A stretch of 64,000 bases of DNA, from contig OZ241916.1 of NCBI GenBank assembly GCA_965203865.1, forward strand, positions 1,674,001-1,738,000, given 5' to 3'. Position numbers and translations under genes: made by a program. Of the stretch, positions 35,794 through 45,986 are shown one piece after another (the stretch's first letter is position 1; the number at the start of each line of letters is the position of its first letter). Below the pieces are notes generated by a model. That model worked only from the letters and a program-made list of their open reading frames with translations. It was not told the origin of the DNA and did no database searches. This DNA is from G965200765 sp965203865. GTDB lineage: Bacteria > Pseudomonadota > Gammaproteobacteria > Arenicellales > JAJDZL01.

Positions 35794-38700
35794 TACGCTG
35801 CGTACTGCCTCGCCTGGTCAATATTGACGGAAAGAACTTTCGACACATTCGGCTCCGGCATTGTAACCCCGATTAACGTATCTACTGACTCCATGGTAAT
35901 CTTGTTGTGGGTAATCATCATTAGCTGAGTGGATTCAGACAATTTTCTCAAACTATCGCAAAGACGGATCACGTTCTCATCGTCCAGAGGCGCATCTATT
36001 TCATCAAGCAGGCAAATCGGAGACGGTTTCAGCTTGAATAAAGACAACAGCAAGGCGACCGCCACGAGCGCCTTTTCGCCGCCTGACAATGCTTGAATTT
36101 GATTTACACGCTTTCCCTTCGGGCGAGCAAATACTTGAATACCTGCATTTTCAGGGTATTCACCCTCTAATTCCAAGTGTGCACTGCCCCCATTAAACAA
36201 CGCTGGTAAAAAGCTCTGGAAATTCTCGTTTACCTGTTGAAATGTTTCAAAGAATCTCTTTCTTGATTCATTGTCAATCTTCTGAATCGTTTCCTCCAAT
36301 GTTTTCAGGGCTTCGGCTAGATCTTGATGCTGACGGTCCATGTATTCCTTGCGAAGCACTTCCTGATCATATTCTTCAATTGCCGTCAGATTCACCGCAC
36401 CTGCTTTTTCAATTTTATTTTGCAATCTCTGAATCTTCCGTTCATTTTCTTCGCAATCGTAGTCGTCTGGCAAATTCTCCACCGACTCCTCCAGGCCCGC
36501 CCCCTGGTCTTGTATACTTTTCTGAATTGCTTCGCTTTTCGCCGCCAACAGTTCAACTGACGTTTGAACTTCATTCAGTTTGGCATTCATCTCCTCTACA
36601 TCAATCTGACTACGAAGCCGACGCTTGTCCAATTCAGAATACCGAGCCTCGACTTCGTCCACACTTCGAAATGCATCAGACAATCGCTCATCAATCAACT
36701 GGCGTTTTACAACCAGTTCTTTCAAGTTTTCCTGAAGCGGAACTTCAGTTGCAGGTGAACGCGAAACTCTATCCTTCAATTCATGAAGCATATTGGATTC
36801 AATTTCAATTCGACGATTTAGCTCTGCTATCGCATCAACGCACGCGTTTTGCTCGGCTTCATATCTCTGCCGGTCCAGTTCGATTTGGTGCAGCCCAAAG
36901 GTAATTCGTTCAATGGCTTGTCGAATTTCATCAACTTGATGATTTGTTTCTTCATATTTCGTACTGATTTCACTTCTTTTCAACCCCAGTTCTTCACAGT
37001 TCTTCTCTGCCAGATTAACCTGGGCTGCCAATTTTTCCTGTTTCGCTTTCCGTTTTTCTGCATCAACTTTTAAATTTGCAAGTTTCAAGCTACTTTGAGC
37101 AACTGAATTCTGTCCATTTGAAAACTCTGCCTCCAGTTCGCGAAGTTCTTGCCGGGCATTTTCGAGATATTTCAACTCTTTGCCAAATACCGCGTTCAAT
37201 CCAGTGAGTTCTTGCTCTGTTTTTTCAATGCTTTCCTTTATTCGATTCAGCTGCTCCTTTGCCTTATCCTGCTGGCGATCATTTTCATCAACTTGGTGCT
37301 GGTATTGCTTCATCAGCTTCTCAGACTCCATAATTCCAGCCGTTTCCGACTCTCCTGCTGCCGGTGAAAACCAGTTTTGTCCAACAATTGTGCCGTCAGA
37401 AAGTACGAAGCACTCGGAACTTCCAAGAGTGGACCGTTCTTTCAATGCACTTTCCAGTGAATGTGCCATATAGACCCCTGCCAGCAAGTTCTTAATACCC
37501 TTTTCTTCGCATTTTACATGCTGAGCAAGTGTTTCCCGTTCGCTAGCGTGCGAATTTACCGTCGCTTTCGTATCAACCAGATATATCCGGCCAGACAGGG
37601 TGCCGACAGAATTCAATGCGATTTGATCCATGTCTTCTACACAAAACGCTGCCAGTTTTTCACCTAGCACCCTATCCAATGCCCGTTCCAACCCGTCTTT
37701 AACCTCTATTTTTGAAGACAATCGCGGCGAATTACCCAAGCCGTTTTCAGTAATCCACTCGGACAGTTTTTCATGATTTACAGAGTTGAAACTTCCATTG
37801 CTTGCCAGGGCCAATAGCCGAACTCGCTTTTCATTCGAAGTTTCACGCAGTTGTTCAAGCTCCTCCAGAAGCCGGTCGCGGTCAATTCGATACTGAGACA
37901 AAGACCGGTCAAGCTGCTTCTGCTGCTGCTCAAACTGCTGGCATTCTTGCTGTTTTTCTTCCACTTCCTGTTTCAGAGCAGAAATCCGTTCGACAATTTC
38001 ACCAGAATGGTTCTTCTCAATTTCTGATTCGCACCGGACAATGGCATTCGCAATTTCCGCCTGCTGCTCCTGCACACTGCCCAAACTTGCCCGAACTGAC
38101 TCTCGCTGTTGAACAGCTTCAAGCATCGCCTGGTCAACCTGATGCAACTCACTCGCATACTGACTTAATCTGTCCTCTCGCTCACCCTGTTTCTCCTTGC
38201 ATTCATCCAGACTTGCATCTTCCAAACCTCTTTTCTTTTCGAGTTCCTGTATGCAAGCAACAGCAACCTTGCTCTGCGATTCACGAGTTTGCATCTGCGC
38301 TTTCAGATTTGATATTTCTTCCTGAAGCTCATTTATTTTTTGCTCATCGCTTTGCCGAGAGGTGCGAATTTCATCGATTTTCCTCTCTGCATCCGAAATG
38401 TCAGCGTTGACCTGATATTGCTGCAACTGAATCTTGTTTGTTTTCTCCTGCACTTCCAATTGCCCTTTGCGAGTCTTCTCCAGGTCGGCTTCTGCTGAAC
38501 GAACAGCAGCAACCCGCTTTTCCTTTTCAAGTTCAAGTTCCTGCTTCAGAGATTTTTCCCCTTGGCTCTGTTCGGACAAGTGTTTCCACTCGAATGCAAG
38601 CAGCTGAATTGCCAGCGTTCGCTCACGCTCCTTCATTGAACGAAATCTTCTCGCCTGGTCAGATTGGTACTTGAGATGCCGAACTCTGCCTTCTACCTCT

Positions 38701-39296
38701 GCACGCATGTCCTCCAGTCGTTCCAGATTGGCAACTGTCGAACGAATTCTGGACAATGTTTCTCGCCGCTTGTCCCGAAATTTGGTGATGCCAGAAGCTT
38801 CCTCGACAAACGAACTCAACTCCTCGGGCTTGGACTCTACAATACGGCTGATCATGCCTTGCTCAATAATCGAATACGAACGGGAACCGAATCCAGTCCC
38901 CGAGAAAAGCTCGGTTACATCCTTGCGGCGCACATGATTGCTGTTAATGAAATACTCGGACAAGCCATCCCGAGTCAAAACCCTACGCACGGTAATTTCA
39001 GCATACTTTGCCCACATTCCAACAGCCCTGCCGGAAGCATTGTCAAAGCACAGTTCAACACTCGCCCGACCTGCGGGTTTTTTCAGGTTTGAACCATTGA
39101 AAATAACATCTTCCAGAGTACCTCCGCGAAGATTCTTGGCGGATGACTCCCCTGCCACCCACCGCACAGCGTCAATCACATTGGATTTGCCGGCACCATT
39201 CGGGCCTACAATCGCCGACATGTATCCGGGAATGTAAATCGTAACCGGGTCAACAAATGATTTGAATCCCGAAATTTTAATATGAATCAACCTCAT
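35793..39296 (-). CDS. smc: chromosome partition protein SMC
   Basis: A 1167-residue SMC ATPase. The N-terminal head has Walker A GPNGAGKSNVIDAVRWVAGE. Two long coiled coils (about residues 170-490 and 660-1000, dense in E, Q, K and R heptads) flank a hinge (about 510-650). The C-terminal head has the signature LSGGEKALVAVALL and Walker B CLLDEIDAPLDD. It dimerises and organises and segregates the chromosome with ScpAB. Having smc rather than mukB excludes the enterobacterial branch. It heads the smc-zipA-ligA operon; 123 bp separate it from the GST gene upstream. Confidence 0.97.
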   Translation of the reverse strand: MRLIHIKISGFKSFVDPVTIYIPGYMSAIVGPNGAGKSNVIDAVRWVAGESSAKNLRGGTLEDVIFNGSNLKKPAGRASVELCFDNASGRAVGMWAKYAEITVRRVLTRDGLSEYFINSNHVRRKDVTELFSGTGFGSRSYSIIEQGMISRIVESKPEELSSFVEEASGITKFRDKRRETLSRIRSTVANLERLEDMRAEVEGRVRHLKYQSDQARRFRSMKERERTLAIQLLAFEWKHLSEQSQGEKSLKQELELEKEKRVAAVRSAEADLEKTRKGQLEVQEKTNKIQLQQYQVNADISDAERKIDEIRTSRQSDEQKINELQEEISNLKAQMQTRESQSKVAVACIQELEKKRGLEDASLDECKEKQGEREDRLSQYASELHQVDQAMLEAVQQRESVRASLGSVQEQQAEIANAIVRCESEIEKNHSGEIVERISALKQEVEEKQQECQQFEQQQKQLDRSLSQYRIDRDRLLEELEQLRETSNEKRVRLLALASNGSFNSVNHEKLSEWITENGLGNSPRLSSKIEVKDGLERALDRVLGEKLAAFCVEDMDQIALNSVGTLSGRIYLVDTKATVNSHASERETLAQHVKCEEKGIKNLLAGVYMAHSLESALKERSTLGSSECFVLSDGTIVGQNWFSPAAGESETAGIMESEKLMKQYQHQVDENDRQQDKAKEQLNRIKESIEKTEQELTGLNAVFGKELKYLENARQELRELEAEFSNGQNSVAQSSLKLANLKVDAEKRKAKQEKLAAQVNLAEKNCEELGLKRSEISTKYEETNHQVDEIRQAIERITFGLHQIELDRQRYEAEQNACVDAIAELNRRIEIESNMLHELKDRVSRSPATEVPLQENLKELVVKRQLIDERLSDAFRSVDEVEARYSELDKRRLRSQIDVEEMNAKLNEVQTSVELLAAKSEAIQKSIQDQGAGLEESVENLPDDYDCEENERKIQRLQNKIEKAGAVNLTAIEEYDQEVLRKEYMDRQHQDLAEALKTLEETIQKIDNESRKRFFETFQQVNENFQSFLPALFNGGSAHLELEGEYPENAGIQVFARPKGKRVNQIQALSGGEKALVAVALLLSLFKLKPSPICLLDEIDAPLDDENVIRLCDSLRKLSESTQLMMITHNKITMESVDTLIGVTMPEPNVSKVLSVNIDQARQYAA

Positions 39297-39419
39297 AATC
39301 TGAATCGCCCAATGTGTGTCAATTCAGACAAAAACACCAAGCCATAGTCAGCTTTACGCTTCTTCATGAAATCAAAGGTTCGCACTTCTGGCTATTTGCT
39401 AGAATGTTCCGTGTCTGTA

Positions 39420-40019
39420 CTAGTCGTGAGGTTCTGTTTGTTGAAATGATGGTCTAGACGATATTTCGTCGTACCACTCTTTTAATTGTTTTCTTGATAC
39501 TCGCCAATCTTCGCTTGCAAAACGAAAATCCAAATAACCCAATACGCAACCTACTGTAATGTGTCCTATTGTAAGGTCGCCAGCCAAATCTGCAACTTCT
39601 CTCTCAAGTGTATCAAGCGAACGGCTGATTACACTTTGATAACGGTCCAAGGTAGGCTGATACTGAAACTCCGCAGGCTTCTTTCCTTCAATAATTCGTC
39701 CGACAGCAGCGTCCAGAATCCCGTCTCCTATCGCCTGCTGTCGCAATGCAGTCCAACGTTCTTTGGAATCGGCCGGGAAAAACTCCTTTTCGCCCAAGCT
39801 GTCCAGATACTCGCAAATCACGGGGGAATCAAATATTGCCAAACCCGAATCCGTGATTAATGCCGGCACTTTCCCAATTGGATTGCTTTCCGGCAAGTCG
39901 GTGCCAGGATCCCATGGATTGGTAAACACATTCTGAACCGAACTTTGAAGGCCGGATTCAATAATGACAATGGACACCTTGCGTACGTATGGAGAGGTTG
40001 TAGAGTATCGAAGTATCAT
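39420..40019 (-). CDS. glutathione S-transferase family protein
   Basis: A 199-residue protein. The N-terminal thioredoxin-like domain has LRYSTTSPYVRKVSIVIIE, which places a serine/tyrosine near the catalytic position, and NPIGKVPALI with the cis-proline. The segment DSPVICEYLD would bind the gamma-glutamyl end of glutathione. The C-terminal helical domain spans about residues 85-195. It is probably a cytoplasmic conjugating or reductive GST of unknown substrate. The ATG is at 40019. It is divergent from dksA, with a shared 170-bp upstream region. Confidence 0.9.
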   Translation of the reverse strand: MILRYSTTSPYVRKVSIVIIESGLQSSVQNVFTNPWDPGTDLPESNPIGKVPALITDSGLAIFDSPVICEYLDSLGEKEFFPADSKERWTALRQQAIGDGILDAAVGRIIEGKKPAEFQYQPTLDRYQSVISRSLDTLEREVADLAGDLTIGHITVGCVLGYLDFRFASEDWRVSRKQLKEWYDEISSRPSFQQTEPHD

Positions 40020-40100
40020 GTTTGATAAATGCTGAAAATCGCCGGCGAATATCGCTCTGTCAAATTCAATGTTTCAAAAATTTATTTCGTCTTCCAGACT

Positions 40101-40129
40101 TTGCAAAAAATATACTTATATGGTATATA
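40101..40129 (+). promoter_or_regulatory. sigma70-type promoter for dksA
   Basis: TTGCAA (40101-40106) is followed after 17 bp by TATATA (40124-40129), in an AT-rich intergenic region between divergent genes. Transcription would begin near 40136, giving a leader of about 55 nt to the GTG at 40190 or 140 nt to the ATG at 40274. Confidence 0.5.
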
Positions 40130-40189
40130 AAATCCTTTGGTGAAATCCTACCCCAGAAAATATTCCAGAATTACAAATATTTTAACACA

Positions 40190-40633
40190 GTGGCAACTCG
40201 AAATTCAATTAATATTGAACAAACGACTTCGGTTCATGTTCCCCAGTATCGCCTGAAAAAAGGCGAGAAGTACATGAATTCGAATCAGCGCAAGCATTTT
40301 CACAAACTGCTGGAGGCTTGGCGGCAAGAACTTTGCGACGAAACATCCAAAACTGTTCATACCTTGCAAGACGAAACAATCAATCATCCCGACCCAACCG
40401 ATCGGGCCAGTCAAGAAACGGACATGTCGATTGAACTTCGGAACCGGGACCGCGGACGCCGTTTACTGCGTAAAATCGATGATTCGCTTTCGCGGCTGGA
40501 AACAGGAGACTACGGATACTGCGAAGGCTGCGGGGTGGAAATTGGAATTCGAAGACTGGAAGCTCGGCCGACTGCTACGCTATGTGTTGACTGCAAGACA
40601 CTTGCCGAACATCAGGAACGCAAGAATGTATAA
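40190..40633 (+). CDS. dksA: RNA polymerase-binding transcription factor DksA
   Basis: A DksA/TraR-family protein that enters the RNA polymerase secondary channel and works with ppGpp. The coiled-coil tip carries the acidic pair region DPTDRASQETDMS, and the C-terminal Cys4 zinc finger is CEGCGVEIGIRRLEA with CVDC. Start choice is uncertain. ATG 40274 (MNSNQRKHF) has SD-like AGGCGAGAAG. The preceding in-frame residues (VPQYRLKKGEKY) match the E. coli N-terminus (EPYQEKPGEEY), so translation probably begins upstream, perhaps at GTG 40190. It is followed 84 bp later by pyrC on the same strand. Confidence 0.93.
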   Translation: MATRNSINIEQTTSVHVPQYRLKKGEKYMNSNQRKHFHKLLEAWRQELCDETSKTVHTLQDETINHPDPTDRASQETDMSIELRNRDRGRRLLRKIDDSLSRLETGDYGYCEGCGVEIGIRRLEARPTATLCVDCKTLAEHQERKNV

Positions 40634-40717
40634 GCAGGTACCAACGATATTTTCGAACTGAACCAATCAATTCGCTGTTTTTAACACCACTACTGTAAAT
40701 AAATCTGGTGCAATCCC

Positions 40718-42043
40718 TTGCATGACCTGATCATACGAAACGGATTGCTTGCTACATCGGAAGGAACTGTACTTGAAAGAGATTTGGCCTGTGACAAGGG
40801 CCGGATCACCCGTATTGACCGAACGATTTCCAGCAATGCAAAACGGGAAATCGACGCATCTGGCAAGCTGACCATGCCTGGTGCAATTGACGCACAAGTG
40901 CATTTCCGCGACCCTGGAGCCACGCACAAAGAAGACTTGGGCAGCGGTTCCAGAGCGGCAGCCCGGGGCGGTGTGACCAGCTTCCTGGAAATGCCGAATA
41001 CGCAACCACCCACAATTGACCAGCAGGCACTCGACCGCAAGCTTGAACGCGCCGCAGCATGCTCATCTGCAAACTACGGCTTCTTTATTGGTGCAACCCC
41101 TGAAAATATCGACGCAGTCAATCATGCATCACCGGTATGCGGAATCAAGATTTTCATGGGCTCAAGCACTGGAAGCCTGCTTGTCCACAAAAATGAGGAT
41201 CTGGAACGCATATTCGGAAACGGCTCCCGGCTGATCGCAGTTCATGCAGAAGACGAAGACCGGCTTCGTGAAAGAGCGAATCAATTTTCAAAGAATCCTG
41301 CAAATGCAGGCCAGCCGAATCTTCATTCCAAAATTCGCGATGCCGAGTGCGCTTTGGTCGCGACAAAAAGAGCGGTGGAACTTTCGCATCGTTTTCAAAG
41401 GCGCCTTCATGTTCTGCATTTGACCACTGCACAGGAAGTCCACTACCTGAGAGCCAATCGCACACCTGACATTACAGTCGAATGCACTCCGAACCATTTA
41501 TTTTTAACAGAAGAAGACTATGACAGACTGGGAACACTGGTTCAAATGAATCCCCCTATTCGCTCGGCAGAACATCAAGAAGAACTGTGGAAAGGATTGC
41601 ACGATGGCACCATAGATTTTATCGCGACCGATCATGCCCCCCATACACTGGAAGAGAAAGCAAAGCCCTATCCCGCCTCGCCATCTGGCATGCCAGGAGT
41701 TGAAACTTCCCTGCCATTGCTGATTACCGCCTGGAAATCTGGCAAATGCTCGCTGGCACAGGTTCTCAAATGGATGTGCTGGGGACCGGCCCAAGCTTAC
41801 AACATGATTGGCAAAGGAGTGCTGCAAGAAGGCTACGACGCCGATATTGCGATTGTGAACGACACAGACTATTTCAAGGTAAACAATGAAAAATTACTGA
41901 CCAAGGTCAAGTGGAGCCCCTTCAACGGGACTCCGCTCACGGGTTGGGCTGAATGGACTATTGTTGGCGGCGAAGTGGCTTACTCGGAAGGAAGAATCAA
42001 CGATTCTGTTCGCGGCAAGCCTGTCTTGTTTTCCAGCGATTAA
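40718..42043 (+). CDS. pyrC: dihydroorotase (class I, multimeric)
   Basis: A 441-residue amidohydrolase that cyclises carbamoyl aspartate in pyrimidine synthesis. Motifs: VHFRDPG (H62), GGVTSFLEMPNT, HAEDE, ECTPNHLFL, and IATDHAPHT with the catalytic aspartate. The usual H-x-H metal pair is here Q-V-H (Gln60). I recall this variant in a clade of class I dihydroorotases, so it is not necessarily a defect. The only possible start in frame is TTG 40718, because a TAA lies six codons upstream. The gene converges on dtd, with 2 bp between stops. Confidence 0.93.
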   Translation: MHDLIIRNGLLATSEGTVLERDLACDKGRITRIDRTISSNAKREIDASGKLTMPGAIDAQVHFRDPGATHKEDLGSGSRAAARGGVTSFLEMPNTQPPTIDQQALDRKLERAAACSSANYGFFIGATPENIDAVNHASPVCGIKIFMGSSTGSLLVHKNEDLERIFGNGSRLIAVHAEDEDRLRERANQFSKNPANAGQPNLHSKIRDAECALVATKRAVELSHRFQRRLHVLHLTTAQEVHYLRANRTPDITVECTPNHLFLTEEDYDRLGTLVQMNPPIRSAEHQEELWKGLHDGTIDFIATDHAPHTLEEKAKPYPASPSGMPGVETSLPLLITAWKSGKCSLAQVLKWMCWGPAQAYNMIGKGVLQEGYDADIAIVNDTDYFKVNNEKLLTKVKWSPFNGTPLTGWAEWTIVGGEVAYSEGRINDSVRGKPVLFSSD

Positions 42044-42045
42044 AC

Positions 42046-42501
42046 TCAGTGAGCAGATTTCTCAGAATCCAGCAGAACTGTAAATGGTCCATCGTTCAAA
42101 AGCTCTACCTGCATATTCGCCCCGAACCGACCACTTTCAACTTTATTGCCCAGCAACTTTTCCAGTGCCGCAATGTAAGACAGGAAAAGCTGCTCTGCAA
42201 GGTTTGGTGCCAGCGCATCCGAGAAGTCCGGCCTTCTCCCGCGCGAAGTATTGGAATACAGAGTAAACTGGGGCACAGCTAAAACAGCTCCCCCGTATTC
42301 CAGTATTGAATACTGCAAGCGACCCTGATCATCCGGAAATATCCGGAGGTGCACCGCTTTTCCAGCAAGAGAATGAACTTCTTTCTCGCCATCTCCTGAT
42401 GCAAACCCGACAAACAGTAACAATCCTTTCTCAATTTCGCCGACAACTTTGCCATCAATGCCGACGGAAGCGTGCAGAACTCGCTGAACAAGTACACGCA
42501 T
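42046..42501 (-). CDS. dtd: D-aminoacyl-tRNA deacylase
   Basis: A 151-residue DTD that removes D-amino acids (and glycine) from mischarged tRNA. It starts MRVLVQRVLHASVGIDGKVV at ATG 42501; an upstream TTG would add seven residues. The conserved VPQFTLYSNTSRGRRPDF and the cross-subunit Gly-cisPro motif within NDGPFTVLLDS are present. It is a cytoplasmic homodimer by family knowledge. It lies on the same strand as pnp, 55 bp after its stop, and may be read as the tail of that operon. Confidence 0.95.
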   Translation of the reverse strand: MRVLVQRVLHASVGIDGKVVGEIEKGLLLFVGFASGDGEKEVHSLAGKAVHLRIFPDDQGRLQYSILEYGGAVLAVPQFTLYSNTSRGRRPDFSDALAPNLAEQLFLSYIAALEKLLGNKVESGRFGANMQVELLNDGPFTVLLDSEKSAH

Positions 42502-42555
42502 GGGCGAGTCTGTACACCTCAAATTAATTTGCTGGGCTAAAGCAAAACAGAACTG

Positions 42556-44649
42556 CTACTCATCGTTGTCAATCGCTTTCATGCTTAATCTGATTCTGCC
42601 TTGCTTGTCAACATCCAGCACTTTCACCTGAACTACATCGCCTTCGTCCAAAACATCGGACACTTGATTCACCCTTTCACGCGAAATTTGAGAGATGTGG
42701 ACAAGGCCGTCCCGTCCGGGCAAAATGTTAACAAATGCCCCGAAATCCATAAGTTTCACAACTGTGCCCTGATAAATCATGCCAATTTCAACATCCGAGG
42801 TAATTTGCTTGATTCTTTCCTGAGCTGCCAAGCCGCCCGACTTGTCTACAGAAGCGATACTCACAACCCCATCATTCGAAACATCAATTACCGCTCCCGT
42901 TTCTTCCGAAATTGCACGAATCGTTGAACCGCCCTTGCCGATCACGTCTCGAATTTTTTGCGGACTAATTTTCATCGTAATAATTCGGGGTGCGAACTCG
43001 GACATGTCCTCTCTGGGTTCGGCCAGCGATTTTGCCATTTCACCCAGAACATGCAGCCGGGCATCCTTTGCCTGAGCCAGCGCCTGCTTCATAATCTCTT
43101 CGGTGATTCCATCAATCTTGATATCCATTTGCAATGCGGTAATACCATCTTCTGTGCCTGCAACTTTAAAATCCATATCACCCAGATGGTCTTCGTCTCC
43201 AAGAATATCGGTAAGGATCACATGCTTATCGCCTTCTTTAATCAAGCCCATGGCAACTCCGGCAACCGGCGCAGATATCTGCACACCCGCATCCATGAGC
43301 GACAGGCTTGTCCCGCAAACCGTCGCCATCGAGCTCGACCCGTTCGACTCGGTTATCTCGGATACAACCCTTATCACATACGGACTATCTTGACGGTTCG
43401 GCAACACAGGAAAAATGGCTCGCTTCGCTAGCCGACCATGCCCGATCTCCCGCCGCTTGGGCGAACCGACTCTGCCTGTTTCACCAACGCAGAATGGCGG
43501 GAAATTGTAGTGGAGAAGAAAGGGATCGCGGTGTTCTCCTTCCAGAGCATCGATTATTTGCGCATCCCTGTCGGTACCAAGCGTGGTAATCACAATTGCC
43601 TGAGTTTCTCCGCGAGTAAATACAGCAGAACCATGCGTACGAGGGAAAACTTGCGTACGGATATCAATCGGGCGAACAATGTTGTTTTCCCTGCCATCGA
43701 TTCTCGGGTTTCCGGCCAGTATCCGATTACGAACAACAGTGGACTCCAGGTGTTTTATACTGTCATGGAGCTGATCTTGCTCAGTTTCGGCCAACTCGTC
43801 GTAGTTGAACTCGTCAAAGAGTTCATTTCGTATCTCTTGCAACCGGTCCTGCCGAGCAGCTTTCTCAGCAATCATGTAGGCTTGTTCAACCTTCTCTCGC
43901 GCCAGAGAATCTATTTTCCCGCCATAGTCTGCGTTCGACTCGACGGGCTCCCAGTCCCATTTTTTCTGCCCCGCCATTTCGGACAATTGCTTGATGGCAT
44001 CAATCGCACCTTGCATTTGATTGTGGCCGAACATTACAGCCCCGAGCATTTCTTCTTCGCTCAGAACACTCGCCTCCGATTCAACCATAAGTACAGCAGA
44101 TTCAGTACCTGCAACCACCAAGTCAAGCCTGGATTTTCCGTTCAGTTCACTGACTTGGGGGTTCAAAACATATTCTCCATCAATAAATCCAACCCGGGCT
44201 GCTCCCATTGGGCCATTGTATGGAATGCCCGAAATTTCAACTGCTGCCGAAGCCCCAAGCAAAGCAATTACATCCGGATCAATGTTCGGGTCAATGGACA
44301 TGACAGTGGCAATGACCTGAACTTCATTAAAAAATCCTTTCGGAAACAGCGGGCGAAGCGGGCGATCAATCAGACGGCATGTCAGAATGGCTTTCTCTGA
44401 CGGCCGACCCTCTCGCTTGAAAAATCCTCCCGGAATTTTCCCGGCAGCATAAGTTCGCTCTTCATACTCAACTGTTAAAGGAAGAAACCCGAAGCTTCTT
44501 GCTTCAGGTTCAGCTACTACTGTTACCAAAACTGATGAATCTCCCATGCTTGCCACTACGGCACCGGTTGCCTGCCTGGCAATCCGGCCTGTTTCCAATC
44601 GTACTTTATGGCTACCGTACTGGAATTCTACTTCTGCAATATTACTCAT
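42556..44649 (-). CDS. pnp: polyribonucleotide nucleotidyltransferase (PNPase)
   Basis: A 697-residue 3'-5' phosphorolytic exoribonuclease. It has two RNase PH domains (about residues 10-140 and 310-450, the second with the catalytic region [13 protein letters not shown] and [12 protein letters not shown]). The KH domain has [15 protein letters not shown], and the S1 domain has [20 protein letters not shown]. The start is ATG 44649 (MSNIAEVEF), preceded by AGGA nine bases upstream; a longer frame to 44694 would overlap rpsO. The rpsO-pnp pairing and complete motifs support a normal degradosome enzyme. Confidence 0.97.
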   Translation of the reverse strand: MSNIAEVEFQYGSHKVRLETGRIARQATGAVVASMGDSSVLVTVVAEPEARSFGFLPLTVEYEERTYAAGKIPGGFFKREGRPSEKAILTCRLIDRPLRPLFPKGFFNEVQVIATVMSIDPNIDPDVIALLGASAAVEISGIPYNGPMGAARVGFIDGEYVLNPQVSELNGKSRLDLVVAGTESAVLMVESEASVLSEEEMLGAVMFGHNQMQGAIDAIKQLSEMAGQKKWDWEPVESNADYGGKIDSLAREKVEQAYMIAEKAARQDRLQEIRNELFDEFNYDELAETEQDQLHDSIKHLESTVVRNRILAGNPRIDGRENNIVRPIDIRTQVFPRTHGSAVFTRGETQAIVITTLGTDRDAQIIDALEGEHRDPFLLHYNFPPFCVGETGRVGSPKRREIGHGRLAKRAIFPVLPNRQDSPYVIRVVSEITESNGSSSMATVCGTSLSLMDAGVQISAPVAGVAMGLIKEGDKHVILTDILGDEDHLGDMDFKVAGTEDGITALQMDIKIDGITEEIMKQALAQAKDARLHVLGEMAKSLAEPREDMSEFAPRIITMKISPQKIRDVIGKGGSTIRAISEETGAVIDVSNDGVVSIASVDKSGGLAAQERIKQITSDVEIGMIYQGTVVKLMDFGAFVNILPGRDGLVHISQISRERVNQVSDVLDEGDVVQVKVLDVDKQGRIRLSMKAIDNDE

Positions 44650-44677
44650 TGATAATTTTCCTAAACTACTTATCGTT

Positions 44678-44947
44678 TTACTTTCTGAGACCAAGTTTTG
44701 TGATCACATTTCGGTACTTGTCAGGGTCTACCCCCTTCAGATACTGCAAAAGCTTTCTGCGACGATTCACCATGCGCAGCAATCCCTGGCGAGAATGGTG
44801 GTCTTGCTTGTGCTCCTTGAAATGATCAGTCAATCCCTTGATTCGCTCAGTCAGCAGTGCGACCTGAACCTCGGGAGAACCTGTATCTATCTCATTTCGC
44901 CGAAATTCGGCGGTTACTTTTTCCTTTTCGGCTACTGATAAAGCCAT
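44678..44947 (-). CDS. rpsO: 30S ribosomal protein S15
   Basis: An 89-residue primary 16S rRNA-binding protein, four-helix S15 fold. It has [36 protein letters not shown] and [13 protein letters not shown], all canonical, and ends GLRK. ATG at 44947. In E. coli S15 represses its own mRNA through a pseudoknot; I did not find a comparable structure with confidence in the 113-bp leader (44948-45060). Its stop is 28 bp before the pnp start. Confidence 0.98.
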   Translation of the reverse strand: MALSVAEKEKVTAEFRRNEIDTGSPEVQVALLTERIKGLTDHFKEHKQDHHSRQGLLRMVNRRRKLLQYLKGVDPDKYRNVITKLGLRK

Positions 44948-45060
44948 AACTAATTACTCATTGTGTATTAATAAACTCTAAACAAAATTGCGGAATATAC
45001 AGAGATGCTAGACTCTAGTACAGTTGCAAACAAACGCGTATCATATACGAGATAGAGGAC

Positions 45061-45969
45061 TTATGTATGAAAAAGTCTTTTGGGTGCGACGCGACCATCT
45101 CCAAGCGATGTACCCAAACCCAAAAATCCGGCAGATTTCTCGTAAAGCCTGACAACACCTTCAGGTGGCAAATCATTCGCCCGAACCGCTTGGCCCCGGC
45201 ACAGGTAATAGGCGGCACCAGCTGACAACTCCACCTCCGGCAAATGCTTCAGGGCTTGATCTCCGGGAATCAGCAGCTCCCGTCGCTCCGATACAGTCGG
45301 CAAGTTTTCAAGTTCATCCAGAGTAACACTGTCGTCAATACTCAAATGCCCCACCGCCAACCGGCGAAGTGAATCTACATGTGCACCGCAAGCAAGTTTT
45401 TCGCCAACCTCATGCGCCAGCACCCGCACATAGAACCCGCTTGAGCAACTCAATTCAATCTTTGCATGATCCTTGTCCAACCGCAGCAACTGAATCTCAT
45501 AGATCCAGACAGGCCGTGGATTGCGCGGCAATTCAATACCCTGACGCGCATATTTGTACAACCGCTTTCCTTTCACTTTCACCGCTGAAAACATCGGCGG
45601 CACCTGCATTTGTTCGCCAAGAAAACTATTCAAAACCTTGCGAATTTTTCGTTTTGTGACATTAACTTCCTTCTCGCATGTAACTTTCCCGCTTCGGTCT
45701 CCGCTATCTGTCGACACTCCAAGCTTGATCGTGGTCTCATATCGTTTATCAGCGGAAAGAAAGTACCCGGCCACCTTTGTAGATTGGCCGAAGCAAAGCG
45801 GCAGCAAACCGGTAGCAACGGGGTCCAGACTTCCAGTATGGCCGGCCTTTTTTGTTTCAAGCAACCACTTTGCCTTGCCCAGCGCATGATTGGACGACAT
45901 GCCAGCCGGCTTGTCCAGCAAAAGAACTCCATTGGCATTGCCTAGAGTACCCGTCAAATCTGAGTGCAC
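45061..45969 (-). CDS. truB: tRNA pseudouridine-55 synthase
   Basis: A 302-residue TruB that makes the T-loop pseudouridine. GVLLLDKPAGMSSNHAL, the catalytic aspartate in HTGSLDPVATGLLPL, and the RNA-binding GFYVRVLAHEVG region are present, along with a C-terminal PUA-like domain (about residues 245-300). The start is GTG at 45969 with a purine-rich GGGGGA at suitable spacing. It lies 18 bp after the rbfA stop inside the rimP-pnp operon. Confidence 0.96.
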   Translation of the reverse strand: MHSDLTGTLGNANGVLLLDKPAGMSSNHALGKAKWLLETKKAGHTGSLDPVATGLLPLCFGQSTKVAGYFLSADKRYETTIKLGVSTDSGDRSGKVTCEKEVNVTKRKIRKVLNSFLGEQMQVPPMFSAVKVKGKRLYKYARQGIELPRNPRPVWIYEIQLLRLDKDHAKIELSCSSGFYVRVLAHEVGEKLACGAHVDSLRRLAVGHLSIDDSVTLDELENLPTVSERRELLIPGDQALKHLPEVELSAGAAYYLCRGQAVRANDLPPEGVVRLYEKSAGFLGLGTSLGDGRVAPKRLFHT

Positions 45970-45986
45970 TGAACTTGTCCCCCGTC

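Noticed and set aside
36242..38410. Several plus-strand frames opposite smc
   Set aside because: Shadows of the coiled-coil codons of smc; phenylalanine/leucine/histidine-rich nonsense translations.
43438..44400. 320-codon plus-strand frame opposite pnp
   Set aside because: Antisense to a complete, highly conserved PNPase gene; no start signals and no recognisable domain.
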